A stretch of 64,000 nt of DNA from Paucibacter sp. KCTC 42545 (GCF_001477625.1 NZ_CP013692.1:1984001-2048000); one strand, 5' to 3'; positions 45,558-55,798 are shown, counted from the stretch's first letter. Made by a program: numbers and translations. Notes: generated by a model not told the origin, from the sequence alone.

Positions 45558-46792
45558 TGAACCCGGCCATGCCCGCGCCTCACAATCCCCTGCTCGACCG
45601 CCTTCACCCCTACCCCTTTGAGCGCCTGCGTGCGCTCAATGCCGGCATTCAGCCCAACCCCGCGTTGCGGCCGATCAGCCTGGGCATTGGTGAACCCAAG
45701 CACCCGGCGCCCAAGCTGATCGAAGACGCCTTGATGGCCAGCCTCAAGGGCTTGTCGGTCTATCCGGCCACGGCCGGCGAGCCGGCTCTGCGCGAAAGCA
45801 TTTGCGCCTGGATTGAGCGGCGCTATGGCCTCAAACTCGACGCAGCCAGCCAGGTGCTGCCGGTCAACGGTTCGCGCGAGGCCTTGTTTGCCTTGGCGCA
45901 AACCGTGATCGACCCCAGCCGCCCCGGCGCCACGGTGGTCTGCCCGAATCCGTTTTACCAAATCTACGAGGGCGCGGCCCTGCTGGCCGGCGCGCAAACC
46001 GCTTTTGCCAACAGCGACCCGGCGCGCAATTTCGCGGCCGACTGGTCGCAGATCGACGCCGCCACCTGGGCCAAAACCCAGCTGCTCTACGTCTGCTCGC
46101 CCGGCAACCCGACGGGCGCGGTGATGCCGCTGGAAGAGTGGCGCACCCTGTTCGAGCTGAGCGACCGCTACGGCTTCGTGATCGCTTCGGACGAGTGCTA
46201 CTCCGAAATCTACTTCCGCGATGAGGCGCCGCTGGGCGGCCTGGAAGCGGCGGCCAAACTCGGCCGCCACGACTACCGCAATCTAATCGCCTTCACCAGC
46301 CTGTCCAAGCGCAGCAATGTGCCGGGCCTGCGCTCGGGCTTTGTGGCGGGTGACGCGGCCATCCTCAAGCGCTTCTTGCTCTACCGCACCTATCACGGCA
46401 GCGCCATGAACCCGATGGTGCAAGCCGCCAGCATCGCGGCCTGGAACGATGAGGCCCATGTGGTGGCCAATCGCGAGCAATACCGCGCCAAATTCGCCCA
46501 GGTCACGCCGGTGCTGACACCGCATCTGCATGTGGCCTTGCCGGATGCTGGCTTCTACCTGTGGGCGCAAGTGCCGGCCAACTGCTGCGGCGGCGACGAC
46601 ATCGCCTTCGCCCAGGGCCTGCTGGCTCAATACAATGTGGCGGTCCTGCCCGGCAGCTTGTTGGCGCGCGAGGCCCACGGTGTGAACCCGGGCGCCGGAC
46701 GCATCCGCCTGGCCCTGGTGGCCGAGACGGCGGAATGCCTGGAAGCCGCCCACCGCATTGCCGCTTTCGCTCAGCAAGAAACCCGCGCTTGA
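45557..46792 (+). CDS. dapC: Succinyldiaminopimelate transaminase DapC
   Basis: A 411-residue class I aminotransferase that makes N-succinyl-diaminopimelate in lysine and peptidoglycan synthesis. PLP-site residues are visible: the Schiff-base Lys in SLSKRSNVPGLRSGF, SPGNPTGAV, and ASDECYSEIYF. It directly precedes dapD, which makes the preceding pathway intermediate, supporting the DapC rather than a generic AspC assignment. Co-translated with queF. Confidence 0.93.
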   Translation: MNPAMPAPHNPLLDRLHPYPFERLRALNAGIQPNPALRPISLGIGEPKHPAPKLIEDALMASLKGLSVYPATAGEPALRESICAWIERRYGLKLDAASQVLPVNGSREALFALAQTVIDPSRPGATVVCPNPFYQIYEGAALLAGAQTAFANSDPARNFAADWSQIDAATWAKTQLLYVCSPGNPTGAVMPLEEWRTLFELSDRYGFVIASDECYSEIYFRDEAPLGGLEAAAKLGRHDYRNLIAFTSLSKRSNVPGLRSGFVAGDAAILKRFLLYRTYHGSAMNPMVQAASIAAWNDEAHVVANREQYRAKFAQVTPVLTPHLHVALPDAGFYLWAQVPANCCGGDDIAFAQGLLAQYNVAVLPGSLLAREAHGVNPGAGRIRLALVAETAECLEAAHRIAAFAQQETRA

Positions 46793-46825
46793 ACCCTTTT
46801 TTCACCTTTGCCTGATTCCATCCCC

Positions 46826-47650
46826 ATGACACAACAGCTGCAATCCATCATCGACCAAGCCTGGGAAGGCCGTGCCTCCATCAACGCCAGCAACTCCCCC
46901 GAAGTGCGCGAAGCCGTCGAGCATGTGATTGCCGAGCTGGACGCCGGCCGCCTGCGCGTGGCCGAGCGCCAAGCCGTCGGCCAGTGGACCGTGCACCAGT
47001 GGATCAAAAAGGCCGTGCTGCTGTCATTCCGTCTGAATGACAACCAGATCATGGGCTCGGGCGATATGACCTTCTTCGACAAGGTGCCGACCAAGTTCGC
47101 TGGCCTGAGCGACGAAGCCATCCGCGCCATGGGCGTGCGCGTGGTGCCGCCCGCCGTGGCGCGCCGCGGCAGCTTCCAGGGCAAGAACGTGGTGCTGATG
47201 CCCTCCTACGTGAACATCGGCGCCTATGTGGATGAAGGCGCCATGGTGGACACCTGGGCCACCGTGGGTTCCTGCGCGCAGATCGGCAAGAACGTGCATC
47301 TGAGCGGCGGCGTCGGCATTGGCGGCGTGCTCGAGCCCCTGCAAGCCAACCCCACCATCATCGAAGACAACTGCTTCATCGGCGCACGCTCCGAAGTGGT
47401 TGAGGGCGTGATCGTGGAAGAGAACTCGGTGATTTCGATGGGCGTTTACATCGGCCAAAGCACCAAGATTTATGACCGCGCCACCGGCGAAGTGAGCTAC
47501 GGCCGCATCCCCGCAGGCTCGGTGGTGGTGAGCGGCAATCTGCCCTCGGCCGATGGCAAGTACAGCCTCTACTGCGCGGTGATCGTCAAGCGCGTTGATG
47601 CGCAAACACGCTCCAAGACCAGCATCAACGAGCTGCTGCGCGGCGCCTGA
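46826..47650 (+). CDS. dapD: Tetrahydrodipicolinate N-succinyltransferase DapD
   Basis: A 274-residue trimeric enzyme, the same length as the E. coli protein, using succinyl-CoA to start the succinylase branch of lysine synthesis. The N-terminus [16 protein letters not shown] fits the family and fixes the ATG at 46826 rather than an upstream TTG at 46808. The left-handed beta-helix of hexapeptide repeats covers about residues 105-225 ([39 protein letters not shown]). Confidence 0.96.
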   Translation: MTQQLQSIIDQAWEGRASINASNSPEVREAVEHVIAELDAGRLRVAERQAVGQWTVHQWIKKAVLLSFRLNDNQIMGSGDMTFFDKVPTKFAGLSDEAIRAMGVRVVPPAVARRGSFQGKNVVLMPSYVNIGAYVDEGAMVDTWATVGSCAQIGKNVHLSGGVGIGGVLEPLQANPTIIEDNCFIGARSEVVEGVIVEENSVISMGVYIGQSTKIYDRATGEVSYGRIPAGSVVVSGNLPSADGKYSLYCAVIVKRVDAQTRSKTSINELLRGA

Positions 47651-47819
47651 GCATGGCCCTGCCCTTGAGCGCGAGGCACGCCACCCACGGGGGGCATGCC
47701 GGCACAGCCGCCCCAAGCCTGCCGAGCGGCCCAGCCGCAATGGCTGCGTGGGCGCCGCGCTCTGGAGCCAGCACGGAGCCGCCACGGCTTGTCGGACGAA
47801 GCGTTGAAGGAATTCCCAC

Positions 47820-48977
47820 ATGAGTGGAAACATGGAGCGCATCCTGCGCCTGATGGCCGACAAGGGCGCGTCTGACGTCTACCTATCGGCCAATATGCCG
47901 GTGCTGATCCGCTTGAACGGGCAGATCGTGCAGTTGTCGGATCAGCTGCTCTCGCCTTCACAGCCCCGCCAATTGCTGGCCGAGGTGCTGAGCCCGCCAC
48001 AACTGGCCGAGCTGGATCAGAGCGGCGAGCTGAATATGGCGGTGTCGGTGCCCGGTGTGGGTTCCTTCCGCCTCTCCGGCTTTCGCCAACGCGGCACCAT
48101 TGCCGGCGTGTTCCGGCATATTCCGCATGTGATCCCTTCGCTGGAGCAGCTCAATCTGCCGCCGGTGCTGGGCAAGCTGGTGCAGGAAAAGCGCGGTCTG
48201 ATCCTGATGGTGGGCGCCACCGGCACGGGCAAGAGCACCACGCTGGCCTCCATGCTGGAGCAGCGCAATCTGAATATGGCCGGCCACATCCTCACCATCG
48301 AGGATCCGCTGGAATACCTGTTCAGCAATAAGCGCTCGGTGGTCAACCAGCGCGAAGTCGGCCGCGATACCGCCTCGCTGCAAGTGGCGCTGAAAAACGC
48401 GCTGCGTCAGTCGCCCGACTGCATCTTGATTGGCGAGATCCGCGACCGCGAGACCATGACGGCGGCGATTTCCTACGCCCTGTCCGGCCACCTGGTGCTG
48501 GCCACCTTGCACGGCAATAACAGCTATCACGCGCTCAACCGCATCTTGTCCTTCTACACGCCCGAGTCACGCCCAGCGCTGCTGAACGACTTGGCGGCGG
48601 GCCTCAAGTCCATCGTCTCGCAGCGCCTGGTCAAGGCCACGGCGGGCGGGCGCATTCCGGTGATCGAGATCTTGCTCAACACCAAGCTGATCGCCGAGTT
48701 CATCGAGCAAGGCGACTTCGCCTCGGTCAAGGAAGCGATGGAGAAGTCCATCGCCGAAGGCTCGCAGACCTACGAAGAGCATTTCGCCAAGCTCATCAAG
48801 GACGGCACCATCACCCGCGAAGAAGGCCTGGCCTTCGCCGACTCGCCCACCAATCTGCTCTGGCGTTTGCAAAACGAAGGCCCCGCAATGGGCAAGGCTG
48901 CTGCCGGCAAGAAGGAAGAAGCCGCCAGCGACGAGGCCAGCTTCACCGAAATCACGCTCGACGTGCGCCACGACTGA
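47820..48977 (+). CDS. PilT/PilU-family type IV pilus retraction ATPase
   Basis: A 385-residue hexameric ATPase. Walker A is GATGTGKSTT near residue 137, the Asp box is LTIEDPLEY, Walker B is CILIGEIRDRETM, and the His box is LATLHGNNSYHAL. It resembles PilU more than PilT, judged from the AGVFRHIP and long C-terminal tail ending in an acidic/Lys stretch. It would act with PilT in twitching motility. Its position between dapD and dapE, without other pilus genes, is odd by function. A GAAGGAA site precedes the ATG. The 169 bases before it hold nothing recognisable. Confidence 0.88.
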   Translation: MSGNMERILRLMADKGASDVYLSANMPVLIRLNGQIVQLSDQLLSPSQPRQLLAEVLSPPQLAELDQSGELNMAVSVPGVGSFRLSGFRQRGTIAGVFRHIPHVIPSLEQLNLPPVLGKLVQEKRGLILMVGATGTGKSTTLASMLEQRNLNMAGHILTIEDPLEYLFSNKRSVVNQREVGRDTASLQVALKNALRQSPDCILIGEIRDRETMTAAISYALSGHLVLATLHGNNSYHALNRILSFYTPESRPALLNDLAAGLKSIVSQRLVKATAGGRIPVIEILLNTKLIAEFIEQGDFASVKEAMEKSIAEGSQTYEEHFAKLIKDGTITREEGLAFADSPTNLLWRLQNEGPAMGKAAAGKKEEAASDEASFTEITLDVRHD

Positions 48978-48989
48978 GCCCGCCCCTCG

Positions 48990-50135
48990 ATGAGCCAAAC
49001 CCTTGCCCTTTTGGAGGCGCTGATCGCGCGCCCTTCGGTCACGCCCGATGACGCCGGTTGCCTGGAGCTGATCGGCCAACGTCTGTCTGCCCTGGGCTTT
49101 GAGCTGCAGCGCATGGACAGCGGCCCGGACAATTTCCGCGTCAGCAATCTGTGGGCCATCAAACGCGGCGCGCCAGACGGCCCGGTGCTTGTGTTTGCCG
49201 GCCACACCGACGTGGTGCCGCCCGGGCGGCTCGACGCTTGGAGCTCTGACCCCTTTGTGCCCAGCTACCGCGACGGCCGCATCTACGGCCGCGGTGTTGC
49301 CGATATGAAGGGTTCGCTGGCCGCTTTTGTGGTGGCCGCCGAAGAATTCTGCGCCGCCCATCCCAGCCATACGGGCAGCCTGGCCTGCTTGCTGACCAGC
49401 GATGAAGAAGGCCCTTCGGTCGATGGCACCAAGGTCTGCTGCGAGCAGCTCAAAGCCCAAGGCCAACGCCTGGACTACTGCATCGTCGGCGAGCCGACCT
49501 CGGTGGAGCGCGTGGGCGATATGGTCAAGAACGGCCGGCGCGGCTCGCTCAGCGGCAAGCTGCGCATCAAGGGCGTGCAAGGCCATGTGGCCTATCCGCA
49601 ATTGGCACGCAACCCAGTTCATCAAGCAGCACCGGCCATCGCCGAGCTGACGGCCATGCACTGGGACGATGGCAATAGCTATTTCCCGGCCACCACCTTT
49701 CAGATTTCCAACATCAAGGCCGGCACCGGCGCCACCAATGTGATCCCCGGTGAGATGGTGCTGGACTTCAATTTCCGTTTCTCAACCGAGTCCACGCCGG
49801 AGTCGCTGAAGACCCGGGTGCAAGCCCTGCTGGCCCGCCACGGGCTGGAATATGCGCTGGACTGGACCCTGGGTGGCGAGCCCTTCCTGACCCCGGTGGG
49901 CAGTTTGAGCGAAGCCTTGAGCCAGGCCATCCTGGCCGAGACCGGCTTGAGTACGCAGCTGTCCACCACCGGCGGCACCTCGGACGGCCGTTTCATCGCC
50001 AAGATCTGCCCCCAGGTCGTGGAATTCGGCCCCATCAACGCCAGCATCCACAAGATCGACGAGTACTTGCCCGCCGACAGCCTGGAACCGCTGAAGAATA
50101 TCTACCGACGCACGCTGGAGAACCTGCTGCTGTGA
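48990..50135 (+). CDS. dapE: Succinyl-diaminopimelate desuccinylase DapE
   Basis: A 381-residue zinc peptidase of the M20 family that frees L,L-diaminopimelate. The metal site is seen in [21 protein letters not shown] and [11 protein letters not shown] (catalytic Glu), with the dimerisation domain at about 185-300. It lies 12 bases after the PilU-like gene; its stop overlaps the prmB GTG start. Together with dapC and dapD it gives most of the succinylase branch. Confidence 0.95.
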   Translation: MSQTLALLEALIARPSVTPDDAGCLELIGQRLSALGFELQRMDSGPDNFRVSNLWAIKRGAPDGPVLVFAGHTDVVPPGRLDAWSSDPFVPSYRDGRIYGRGVADMKGSLAAFVVAAEEFCAAHPSHTGSLACLLTSDEEGPSVDGTKVCCEQLKAQGQRLDYCIVGEPTSVERVGDMVKNGRRGSLSGKLRIKGVQGHVAYPQLARNPVHQAAPAIAELTAMHWDDGNSYFPATTFQISNIKAGTGATNVIPGEMVLDFNFRFSTESTPESLKTRVQALLARHGLEYALDWTLGGEPFLTPVGSLSEALSQAILAETGLSTQLSTTGGTSDGRFIAKICPQVVEFGPINASIHKIDEYLPADSLEPLKNIYRRTLENLLL

Positions 50136-51031
50136 ACCTGATCTCCTGCATTGAATTGCACGCCGCCCGCCTGACCGAGGCGGGCGTTTCATTTGGGCAT
50201 GGCACCACCAACGCCTTTGACGAAGCCGCCTGGCTGGTCTTGTGGCGCTTGCAATTGCCGCTGGACAGCCTGGACGAACACGCCGAGCGCGTGCTCAGCG
50301 AGGCCGAACAAAGCCAGATCGCCGCCTTGATTGAGGAGCGCATCGCCACCCGCAAACCTGCCGCCTACCTGACCCGCGAGGCCTGGCTGCAGGGCGTGGA
50401 TTTCTACGTTGACGAGCGCGCCATCGTGCCGCGCAGCTTCATTGCCGAATTGCTGGCCGATGGCAGCATTGACGCTTGGTTGTCCGACCAGACCCAGGCC
50501 GTGCTGGACCTCTGCACCGGCAACGGCAGCCTGGCAGTCTTGGCAGCCATGGCCTGGCCCGAGGTGGCGGTGGATGCCATCGACCTCAGTGTCGACGCCC
50601 TGGCCGTGGCCCGCATCAATGTGGACAAACACGGCCTGCAAGACCGCATCCGCCTTCTGCAAGGCGATGGCCTGCAGCCCGCCGGGACAAAGCGTTATGA
50701 CCTGATTCTGTGCAACCCGCCCTACGTCAACAGCCAGTCCATGGCCGCCCTGCCGGCCGAGTACCGGGCCGAGCCCGAGCTGGCCCTGGCGGGGGGCAGC
50801 GACGGCATGGACTTTGTGCGCGAGCTGCTGCGCGCCGCACCCGAGCACCTCAGCGAGCACGGCGTGTTGGTGCTGGAGATCGGCAACGAGCGCGAGTTTT
50901 TTGAAGCGGCATTCCCGCAATTGGAAGTGGCCTGGATGGAAACATCGGCCGGAGAAGATCAGGTGTTGCTGGTGACCCAGGAAGCGCTGTTGAAGTCGAT
51001 GAACAAGAACAATGAGGGCGCCCAGCCATGA
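50132..51031 (+). CDS. prmB: 50S ribosomal protein L3 N(5)-glutamine methyltransferase PrmB
   Basis: A 299-residue S-adenosylmethionine-dependent methyltransferase. [16 protein letters not shown] (near residue 127) binds the cofactor and LCNPPYVN (near residue 195) is the glutamine-methylation motif. The N-terminal domain ([18 protein letters not shown]) is typical of PrmB and separates it from PrmC. Start is GTG at 50132 within the dapE stop; the end overlaps the ABC-F gene by 4 bases. Confidence 0.93.
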   Translation: MNLISCIELHAARLTEAGVSFGHGTTNAFDEAAWLVLWRLQLPLDSLDEHAERVLSEAEQSQIAALIEERIATRKPAAYLTREAWLQGVDFYVDERAIVPRSFIAELLADGSIDAWLSDQTQAVLDLCTGNGSLAVLAAMAWPEVAVDAIDLSVDALAVARINVDKHGLQDRIRLLQGDGLQPAGTKRYDLILCNPPYVNSQSMAALPAEYRAEPELALAGGSDGMDFVRELLRAAPEHLSEHGVLVLEIGNEREFFEAAFPQLEVAWMETSAGEDQVLLVTQEALLKSMNKNNEGAQP

Positions 51032-53028
51032 TCACCATTCGCAATGTCACCCTGCGCCGCGGCAGCAAAATCGTCCTGGACGATGCCTCGGTCACCCTGC
51101 AGCCGGGCGAGAAAATCGGCCTGGTGGGCCGTAACGGCGCCGGCAAGTCCAGCTTGTTCGCGTTGCTGACCGACCGGCTGCAAAGCGATAAGGGCGAAGT
51201 CGACATCCCACGCCAATGGGCGGTGGGCGAAGTGGCGCAGAACATGCCGGAAACCGAAGACTCGGCCACCGACTATGTGCTGGAAGGCGATGTGCGCCTG
51301 ATGGCTGCACGCAAGGCACTCGAGGAGGCGGAAGCCGCCGAAGACGGCCACGCCATGGCCGATGCCCACGCCATGTTGATGGACGCCGGCGCCTTCGATG
51401 CCAAGCCGCGCGCGCAAGCCCTGTTGATGGGCTTGGGCTTCAAGGGCGAGCAGGTCGAGGCCCCGGTGAACAGCTTCTCGGGCGGCTGGCGCATGCGCTT
51501 GCAACTGGCGCGCGCACTGATGTGCCCGGCCGAGTTGATGCTGCTGGACGAGCCCACCAACCACTTGGACTTGGACGCCCTGGTCTGGCTGGAGGCCTGG
51601 TTGCAGCGCTACGACGGCACTTTGATCGTCATCAGCCATGACCGCGAATTCCTCGATGCCATCACCAAGGTCACCTTGCACCTGGATGAAACCAAGCTGA
51701 TGCGCTACGGCGGCAACTACACCGCCTTTGAATCCATGCGCGCCGAGCGCATGGAGCAGCAAACCGCGGCCTTCGGCAAGCAGCAAGAGCGCATCGCCCA
51801 CTTGCAGAAGTTCATTGACCGCTTCAAGGCCAAGGCCAGCAAGGCCAAGCAGGCGCAAAGCCGGGTCAAGGCGCTGGAGCGGATGGAAAAGCTGGCGCCG
51901 GTGCTCGCTGCCGCAGACTTCAACTTCGAGTTCCGCGAGCCCGTCAGCCTGCCCAACCCCATGCTGATGTTCGACGAAGTGGCCTGCGGCTACGAGGTCG
52001 ATGGCGTCGAGAACATCATCGTGCGCGGCATCAACCGCTCGGTGCTGGCCGGCCAGCGCATCGGCATCTTGGGTGCTAACGGCCAGGGTAAGTCCACCGT
52101 GGTCAAGACCGTGGCGCGTATGCAGCGTGCCATGGGCGGCAAGATCACCGAGGGCAAGGGCCTGACCATCGGCTACTTCGCCCAGCAGGAAATGGATGTG
52201 CTGCGCCCCGACGAAGGCCCGCTCTCGCACATGGTGCGCTTGGCCAAGGAATGCAGCCCCGGCGCGCGCGAGCAAGAGCTGCGCGACTTCCTGGGCCAGT
52301 TCCGCTTTGTCGGCGAGATGGTGAACCAGCAAGTGGGCAGCCTCTCGGGTGGCGAAAAAGCACGCCTGGTGCTGGCCATGCTGGTTTGGCAGCGCCCCAA
52401 CCTCTTGCTGCTGGACGAGCCAACCAACCATTTGGACCTCAACACCCGCGAGGCTCTGTCCATCGCGCTGAACGAGTTCGAAGGCACGGTGATGCTGGTC
52501 AGCCACGATCGCGCCTTGCTGCGTGAAGTCTGCGACGAGTTCTGGCTGGTGACCAAGGGCGCGGTGTCGCCGTTTGACGGTGACCTGGACGACTACCAGA
52601 AGTGGTTGCTTGAGCAATCCAAGGAAGCCGCCAAGGCCGCCAAGGAAGCTGCCAAACAAGCCAGCAAGGCGATGGGCAAGAAGCCCGCTATTGCTGAGGC
52701 CGCGCCCGTGGCCGCCGCCGCACCTGCCGCCGAAGCGGCCAAGCCTGCCGCGCGCGAGGACCGCAAACTCAGCGGCCAAGCCCGTCAACGCCTGGCTGAG
52801 CAGACGAAGCCGCTGCGCCGCGAGATGGATGCCATCGACGTCAAGCTGAACAAGCTGGCCGATGAACGCAGCGCGGTCGAGGCCGAACTGGCCTCGGGCA
52901 AGGCAACGCCCGCGCAAATCGCCGAGCTGGGCAAACGCCTGAAAGGCATTCACGACGAGCTGGAAGCCGCCGAGCTGCGCTGGCTGGCCCTGGGCGCCGA
53001 AGTCGATGCCATCCAGGCGGCCAGCTAA
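51028..53028 (+). CDS. ABC-F family ATPase (YheS-like)
   Basis: A 666-residue soluble protein with two ABC domains. The first has Walker A GRNGAGKSS and signature FSGGWRMRL; the second has GANGQGKST and LSGGEKARL. The linker between them (QERIAHLQKFIDRFKAKASK) is the P-site tRNA-interaction motif region. The C-terminal 130 residues are Ala/Lys-rich, then a coiled coil (REMDAIDVKLNKLADERSAV). ABC-F proteins act on stalled ribosomes; the order of motifs and length fit YheS best. Ends in a strong terminator. Confidence 0.92.
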   Translation: MITIRNVTLRRGSKIVLDDASVTLQPGEKIGLVGRNGAGKSSLFALLTDRLQSDKGEVDIPRQWAVGEVAQNMPETEDSATDYVLEGDVRLMAARKALEEAEAAEDGHAMADAHAMLMDAGAFDAKPRAQALLMGLGFKGEQVEAPVNSFSGGWRMRLQLARALMCPAELMLLDEPTNHLDLDALVWLEAWLQRYDGTLIVISHDREFLDAITKVTLHLDETKLMRYGGNYTAFESMRAERMEQQTAAFGKQQERIAHLQKFIDRFKAKASKAKQAQSRVKALERMEKLAPVLAAADFNFEFREPVSLPNPMLMFDEVACGYEVDGVENIIVRGINRSVLAGQRIGILGANGQGKSTVVKTVARMQRAMGGKITEGKGLTIGYFAQQEMDVLRPDEGPLSHMVRLAKECSPGAREQELRDFLGQFRFVGEMVNQQVGSLSGGEKARLVLAMLVWQRPNLLLLDEPTNHLDLNTREALSIALNEFEGTVMLVSHDRALLREVCDEFWLVTKGAVSPFDGDLDDYQKWLLEQSKEAAKAAKEAAKQASKAMGKKPAIAEAAPVAAAAPAAEAAKPAAREDRKLSGQARQRLAEQTKPLRREMDAIDVKLNKLADERSAVEAELASGKATPAQIAELGKRLKGIHDELEAAELRWLALGAEVDAIQAAS

Positions 53029-53108
53029 CGCTAGGCATCAGCGCATCAGCGCACCAGCCGTATTTCCGCATCAAGGCGCAGCTAAGCGCGCAACTGCGGA
53101 ATGCAAAC

Positions 53109-53132
53109 AAAAGGGCCTTCGGGCCCTTTTTT
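53109..53132 (+). terminator. Intrinsic terminator after the ABC-F gene
   Basis: GGGCC-TTCG-GGCCC is extended by A-T pairs on both sides (AAAA/TTTT) and ends in six Ts. It closes the queF-dap-prmB-ABC-F transcript. Confidence 0.92.
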
Positions 53133-53233
53133 CATGCCTATCTGCCTGGCTGCCGACCTGGGCCAGACGCTCCGAACTTGCCCAAACGCCTTACGCCGTC
53201 TAGCACCTCCCTGAATAACCATTTAAGTTGTAC

Positions 53234-53246
53234 GCAATTCAATTGC
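53234..53246. promoter_or_regulatory. Likely OhrR operator
   Basis: GCAATT-C-AATTGC is a perfect 13-bp palindrome 16 bases before the ohrR start. Its CAATT-N-AATTG core agrees with the known OhrR operator TACAATT-N-AATTGTA. It falls in the spacer between a TTGTAC -35 candidate (53228-53233) and a TACAGT -10 candidate (53251-53256). Confidence 0.75.
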
Positions 53247-53262
53247 TAACTACAGTTACACC

Positions 53263-53763
53263 ATGCATTCAACGCAAAGCCCCAAATCAGCCAACACAGC
53301 AGGCGCCTCACGCCGCAGCCCACCCGATTGGTTGCAACTGGACCAGCAGCTGTGCTTCGCGCTCTACGCCAGCTCGTTGGCCATGACCAAGCTCTACAAA
53401 CCGCTGCTGGCGCCGCTGGGCCTGACCTACCCGCAGTATCTGGTGATGCTGGTGCTGTGGGAGCAAGACGGTATCAGCGTCTCCGCCCTGGGTCAGCGCC
53501 TGTCGCTGGACTCCGGCACCTTGACGCCCTTGCTCAAGCGCCTGGAAGCCGCCGCCCTGATCAGCCGCCAGCGCGCCAAAGATGACGAGCGCCGTGTCGA
53601 CATTGGCTTGACGCCAGCTGGCAAAGCATTGCGGGCGCAAGCCAAAAGCATCCCGCATGAACTGGCTTGCGCCAGCGCCTGTTCACTCGAAGAAATCTCC
53701 TCCCTCACCAAGCGTTTACATGCGCTGCGCCTGGAGCTTTCCAAAGCCCAAGCCAGCGACTGA
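53263..53763 (+). CDS. ohrR: Organic hydroperoxide-sensing MarR-family repressor OhrR
   Basis: A 166-residue winged-helix repressor. The sensing Cys31 is in [10 protein letters not shown], and Cys136/Cys140 lie in the region where two-Cys OhrR proteins have the resolving cysteine. The wing and recognition helix are in [35 protein letters not shown]. Oxidation by organic peroxides should release it from DNA. It precedes ohr by about 50 bases and has the palindromic operator just upstream, so it likely represses itself and ohr. Confidence 0.92.
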   Translation: MHSTQSPKSANTAGASRRSPPDWLQLDQQLCFALYASSLAMTKLYKPLLAPLGLTYPQYLVMLVLWEQDGISVSALGQRLSLDSGTLTPLLKRLEAAALISRQRAKDDERRVDIGLTPAGKALRAQAKSIPHELACASACSLEEISSLTKRLHALRLELSKAQASD

Positions 53764-53817
53764 TTTCGTTTTTCATTTTTTCCCCCACCCACCAACGACC
53801 TCACGGAGTACATGACC

Positions 53818-54243
53818 ATGGCCCTCGACAAAGTTCTCTACACCGCTACCGCTACCGCCAACGGCGGCCGTCAAGGCAATGCATCGTCCAGCGACGGCGC
53901 GCTCAAAGTTGAGCTGAGCACACCGCGTGAATTGGGTGGCGCCGGCGGCCCCGGCACCAACCCGGAGCAGCTCTTCGCGGCCGGCTACTCGGCCTGCTTC
54001 ATCGGCGCCATGAAGGCTGTTGCTGCCGGCCAAAAGATCAGCGTTCCGGCGGATGTGTCCATCACCTCGGATGTGGGCATCGGCCCCATCACCGGCGGCT
54101 TCGGCATTCAAGTGGCGATGCGCATCAGCTTGCCGGGCATGGACCGGGACGCAGCACAGGCCCTGATCAACGCCGCGCACCAGGTCTGCCCTTACTCGAA
54201 CGCCACCCGCGGCAATATCGATGTGACGCTGACGCTGGTCTAA
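53818..54243 (+). CDS. ohr: Organic hydroperoxide resistance protein Ohr
   Basis: A 141-residue thiol peroxidase of the OsmC/Ohr family that reduces organic and fatty-acid hydroperoxides with lipoyl protein as reductant. The two catalytic cysteines are Cys60 (YSACFIGA) and Cys124 ([11 protein letters not shown]), the same positions as in Pseudomonas Ohr. The ATG at 53818 has GGAG 9 bases upstream; the ATG at 53812 is only 3 bases from it. Probably co-transcribed with ohrR. Confidence 0.95.
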   Translation: MALDKVLYTATATANGGRQGNASSSDGALKVELSTPRELGGAGGPGTNPEQLFAAGYSACFIGAMKAVAAGQKISVPADVSITSDVGIGPITGGFGIQVAMRISLPGMDRDAAQALINAAHQVCPYSNATRGNIDVTLTLV

Positions 54244-54321
54244 AAGGCCTCGTCACAAGGGAGTCACGAAGGGGCTCTATGGTTTGAAGCTTTGTCGAAC
54301 ATCTTCCACAAAGGCCAAGCC

Positions 54322-55779
54322 ATGAGCTCCAAGCACGCCCTTCAACGACTCGCCAGCCTGATCGCACTCGGCTTGGCCACAGCGGCAGCCGCCACACCGG
54401 CCGCTGCCGCCATCAGCCTGGTGGCCACCGGCAGCTTGAGTGGCGCGCTGCACGACCTCTCCGGCCAAAGTGCCCCGCTTGAAAACGGTATTGCCGGCGA
54501 TCTGCTCGGCGGCATGGGCTCGGCCCTGGCCTGGGCCGGCGGCAACACCTTCATCGCCCTGCCCGACCGTGGCCCCAATGCCACCGCATGGAACAGCGCG
54601 ATCGACAACACCGCCTCCTTCATTCCTCGCCTGCAAACCGTGCAGCTGAGCTTGAACGCATCGGCTGGCGGCGCCCTGCCCTACACCTTGGGTGCCAAGC
54701 TGAACGCCACGACCTTGCTCTACAGTGCCAGCGCCTTGAACTACGGCAGCGCACCGAGCTTGAGCAAGGACGGCAAGAACTATTTCACCGGCCGCTCCGA
54801 TGCCTTCGGCGCCGGCGGTTCTTTGAACAGCAGCAATGCCCGCCTCGACCCGGAAGGTTTGCGCCTCTCGAACGACGGCCGCAGCGTCTTCGTCAGCGAT
54901 GAGTACGGCCCCGCCGTCTATCAATTCGACCGTGCCACCGGCGCGCGCCTCAAGTCATTTGTCCTGCCGGCCAATCTGGGCATCAGCCAGCAAAATGCAC
55001 AAGGCGCCCTCGAGATTGCCAACAACACCAGCAGCGGGCGCGTCACTAACAAGGGCATGGAAGGCCTGGCCATCACGCCCGATGGCAAGACCCTGATGGG
55101 CTTTATGCAAAGCCCGCTGGCACAAGACGGCGGTGACGGTGGCGCGGCCAACCGCTTCATCAGCATCGACATTGCCACCGGTGCCACCAAGCAATTCGCC
55201 TACAACAACTACGATCCCATCACCAAGAAGAACTACAACAGCAGCGAAATCCTGGCGCTGAACGATCACGAGTTCCTCGTTCTGGAGCGTGATGGCAAGG
55301 GCCTGGGCGACGACTCGACCGCCAAGTTCAAGAGCATTTACAAGGTGGATCTGGCCAATGCGGCCGACGTCAGCAGCATCTCCGGCGAGAGCAATTTGCT
55401 AGCCCTGGCGCCTGCCAAGAGCCTGTTCCTGGACCTCAAGCAAGCCCTGAATGCCCAAGGCATTAGCGATGCGCAGATTCCAGCCAAGCTCGAGGGCATG
55501 AGCTTTGGCGAAGACATCATGGTGGGCGGCGTGCTCAAGCACACCCTTTACATCGCCAATGACAACGACTTCTTGGCCAGCTCGCCCAAGGGCCTGAACA
55601 ACCCCAACCAGTGGTATGTGTTTGCCTTCAGCGATGCAGATCTGAACGGCTCCGCTTTTGTGCCCCAGCAAATCAGCGCCGTGCCGGAACCCGGCAGTTA
55701 TGCGCTACTGCTGGCCGGCTTGATGGCGGGCATCCCCTTGGCCGCCGCCCGCCGCCGCAAGGCTGGCAAAGGCCACTGA
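54322..55779 (+). CDS. PEP-CTERM protein with phytase/esterase-like beta-propeller domain
   Basis: A 485-residue exported protein. The signal peptide is LASLIALGLATAAAATPAAAA; the body matches the esterase-like activity of phytase family (GGMGSALAWAGGNTFIALPDRGPNA near residue 60; DPEGLRLSNDGRSVFVSDEYGP near residue 175; NKGMEGLAITPDGKTL near residue 245). The C-terminus has the exosortase signal VPEPGS, a hydrophobic helix and RRRKAGKGH. I take the ATG at 54322, which has AAAGG 7 bases upstream, over an upstream TTG at 54292. It is far from the exosortase locus and has no sigma-54 promoter that I could see. Confidence 0.9.
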   Translation: MSSKHALQRLASLIALGLATAAAATPAAAAISLVATGSLSGALHDLSGQSAPLENGIAGDLLGGMGSALAWAGGNTFIALPDRGPNATAWNSAIDNTASFIPRLQTVQLSLNASAGGALPYTLGAKLNATTLLYSASALNYGSAPSLSKDGKNYFTGRSDAFGAGGSLNSSNARLDPEGLRLSNDGRSVFVSDEYGPAVYQFDRATGARLKSFVLPANLGISQQNAQGALEIANNTSSGRVTNKGMEGLAITPDGKTLMGFMQSPLAQDGGDGGAANRFISIDIATGATKQFAYNNYDPITKKNYNSSEILALNDHEFLVLERDGKGLGDDSTAKFKSIYKVDLANAADVSSISGESNLLALAPAKSLFLDLKQALNAQGISDAQIPAKLEGMSFGEDIMVGGVLKHTLYIANDNDFLASSPKGLNNPNQWYVFAFSDADLNGSAFVPQQISAVPEPGSYALLLAGLMAGIPLAAARRRKAGKGH

Positions 55780-55798
55780 CTGCGGAGCTTTCCGAAGC

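Noticed and set aside
50959..52953. 664-codon frame antisense to the ABC-F gene
   Set aside because: Shadow of a real gene with both ABC signatures; no ribosome-binding site and no recognisable protein.
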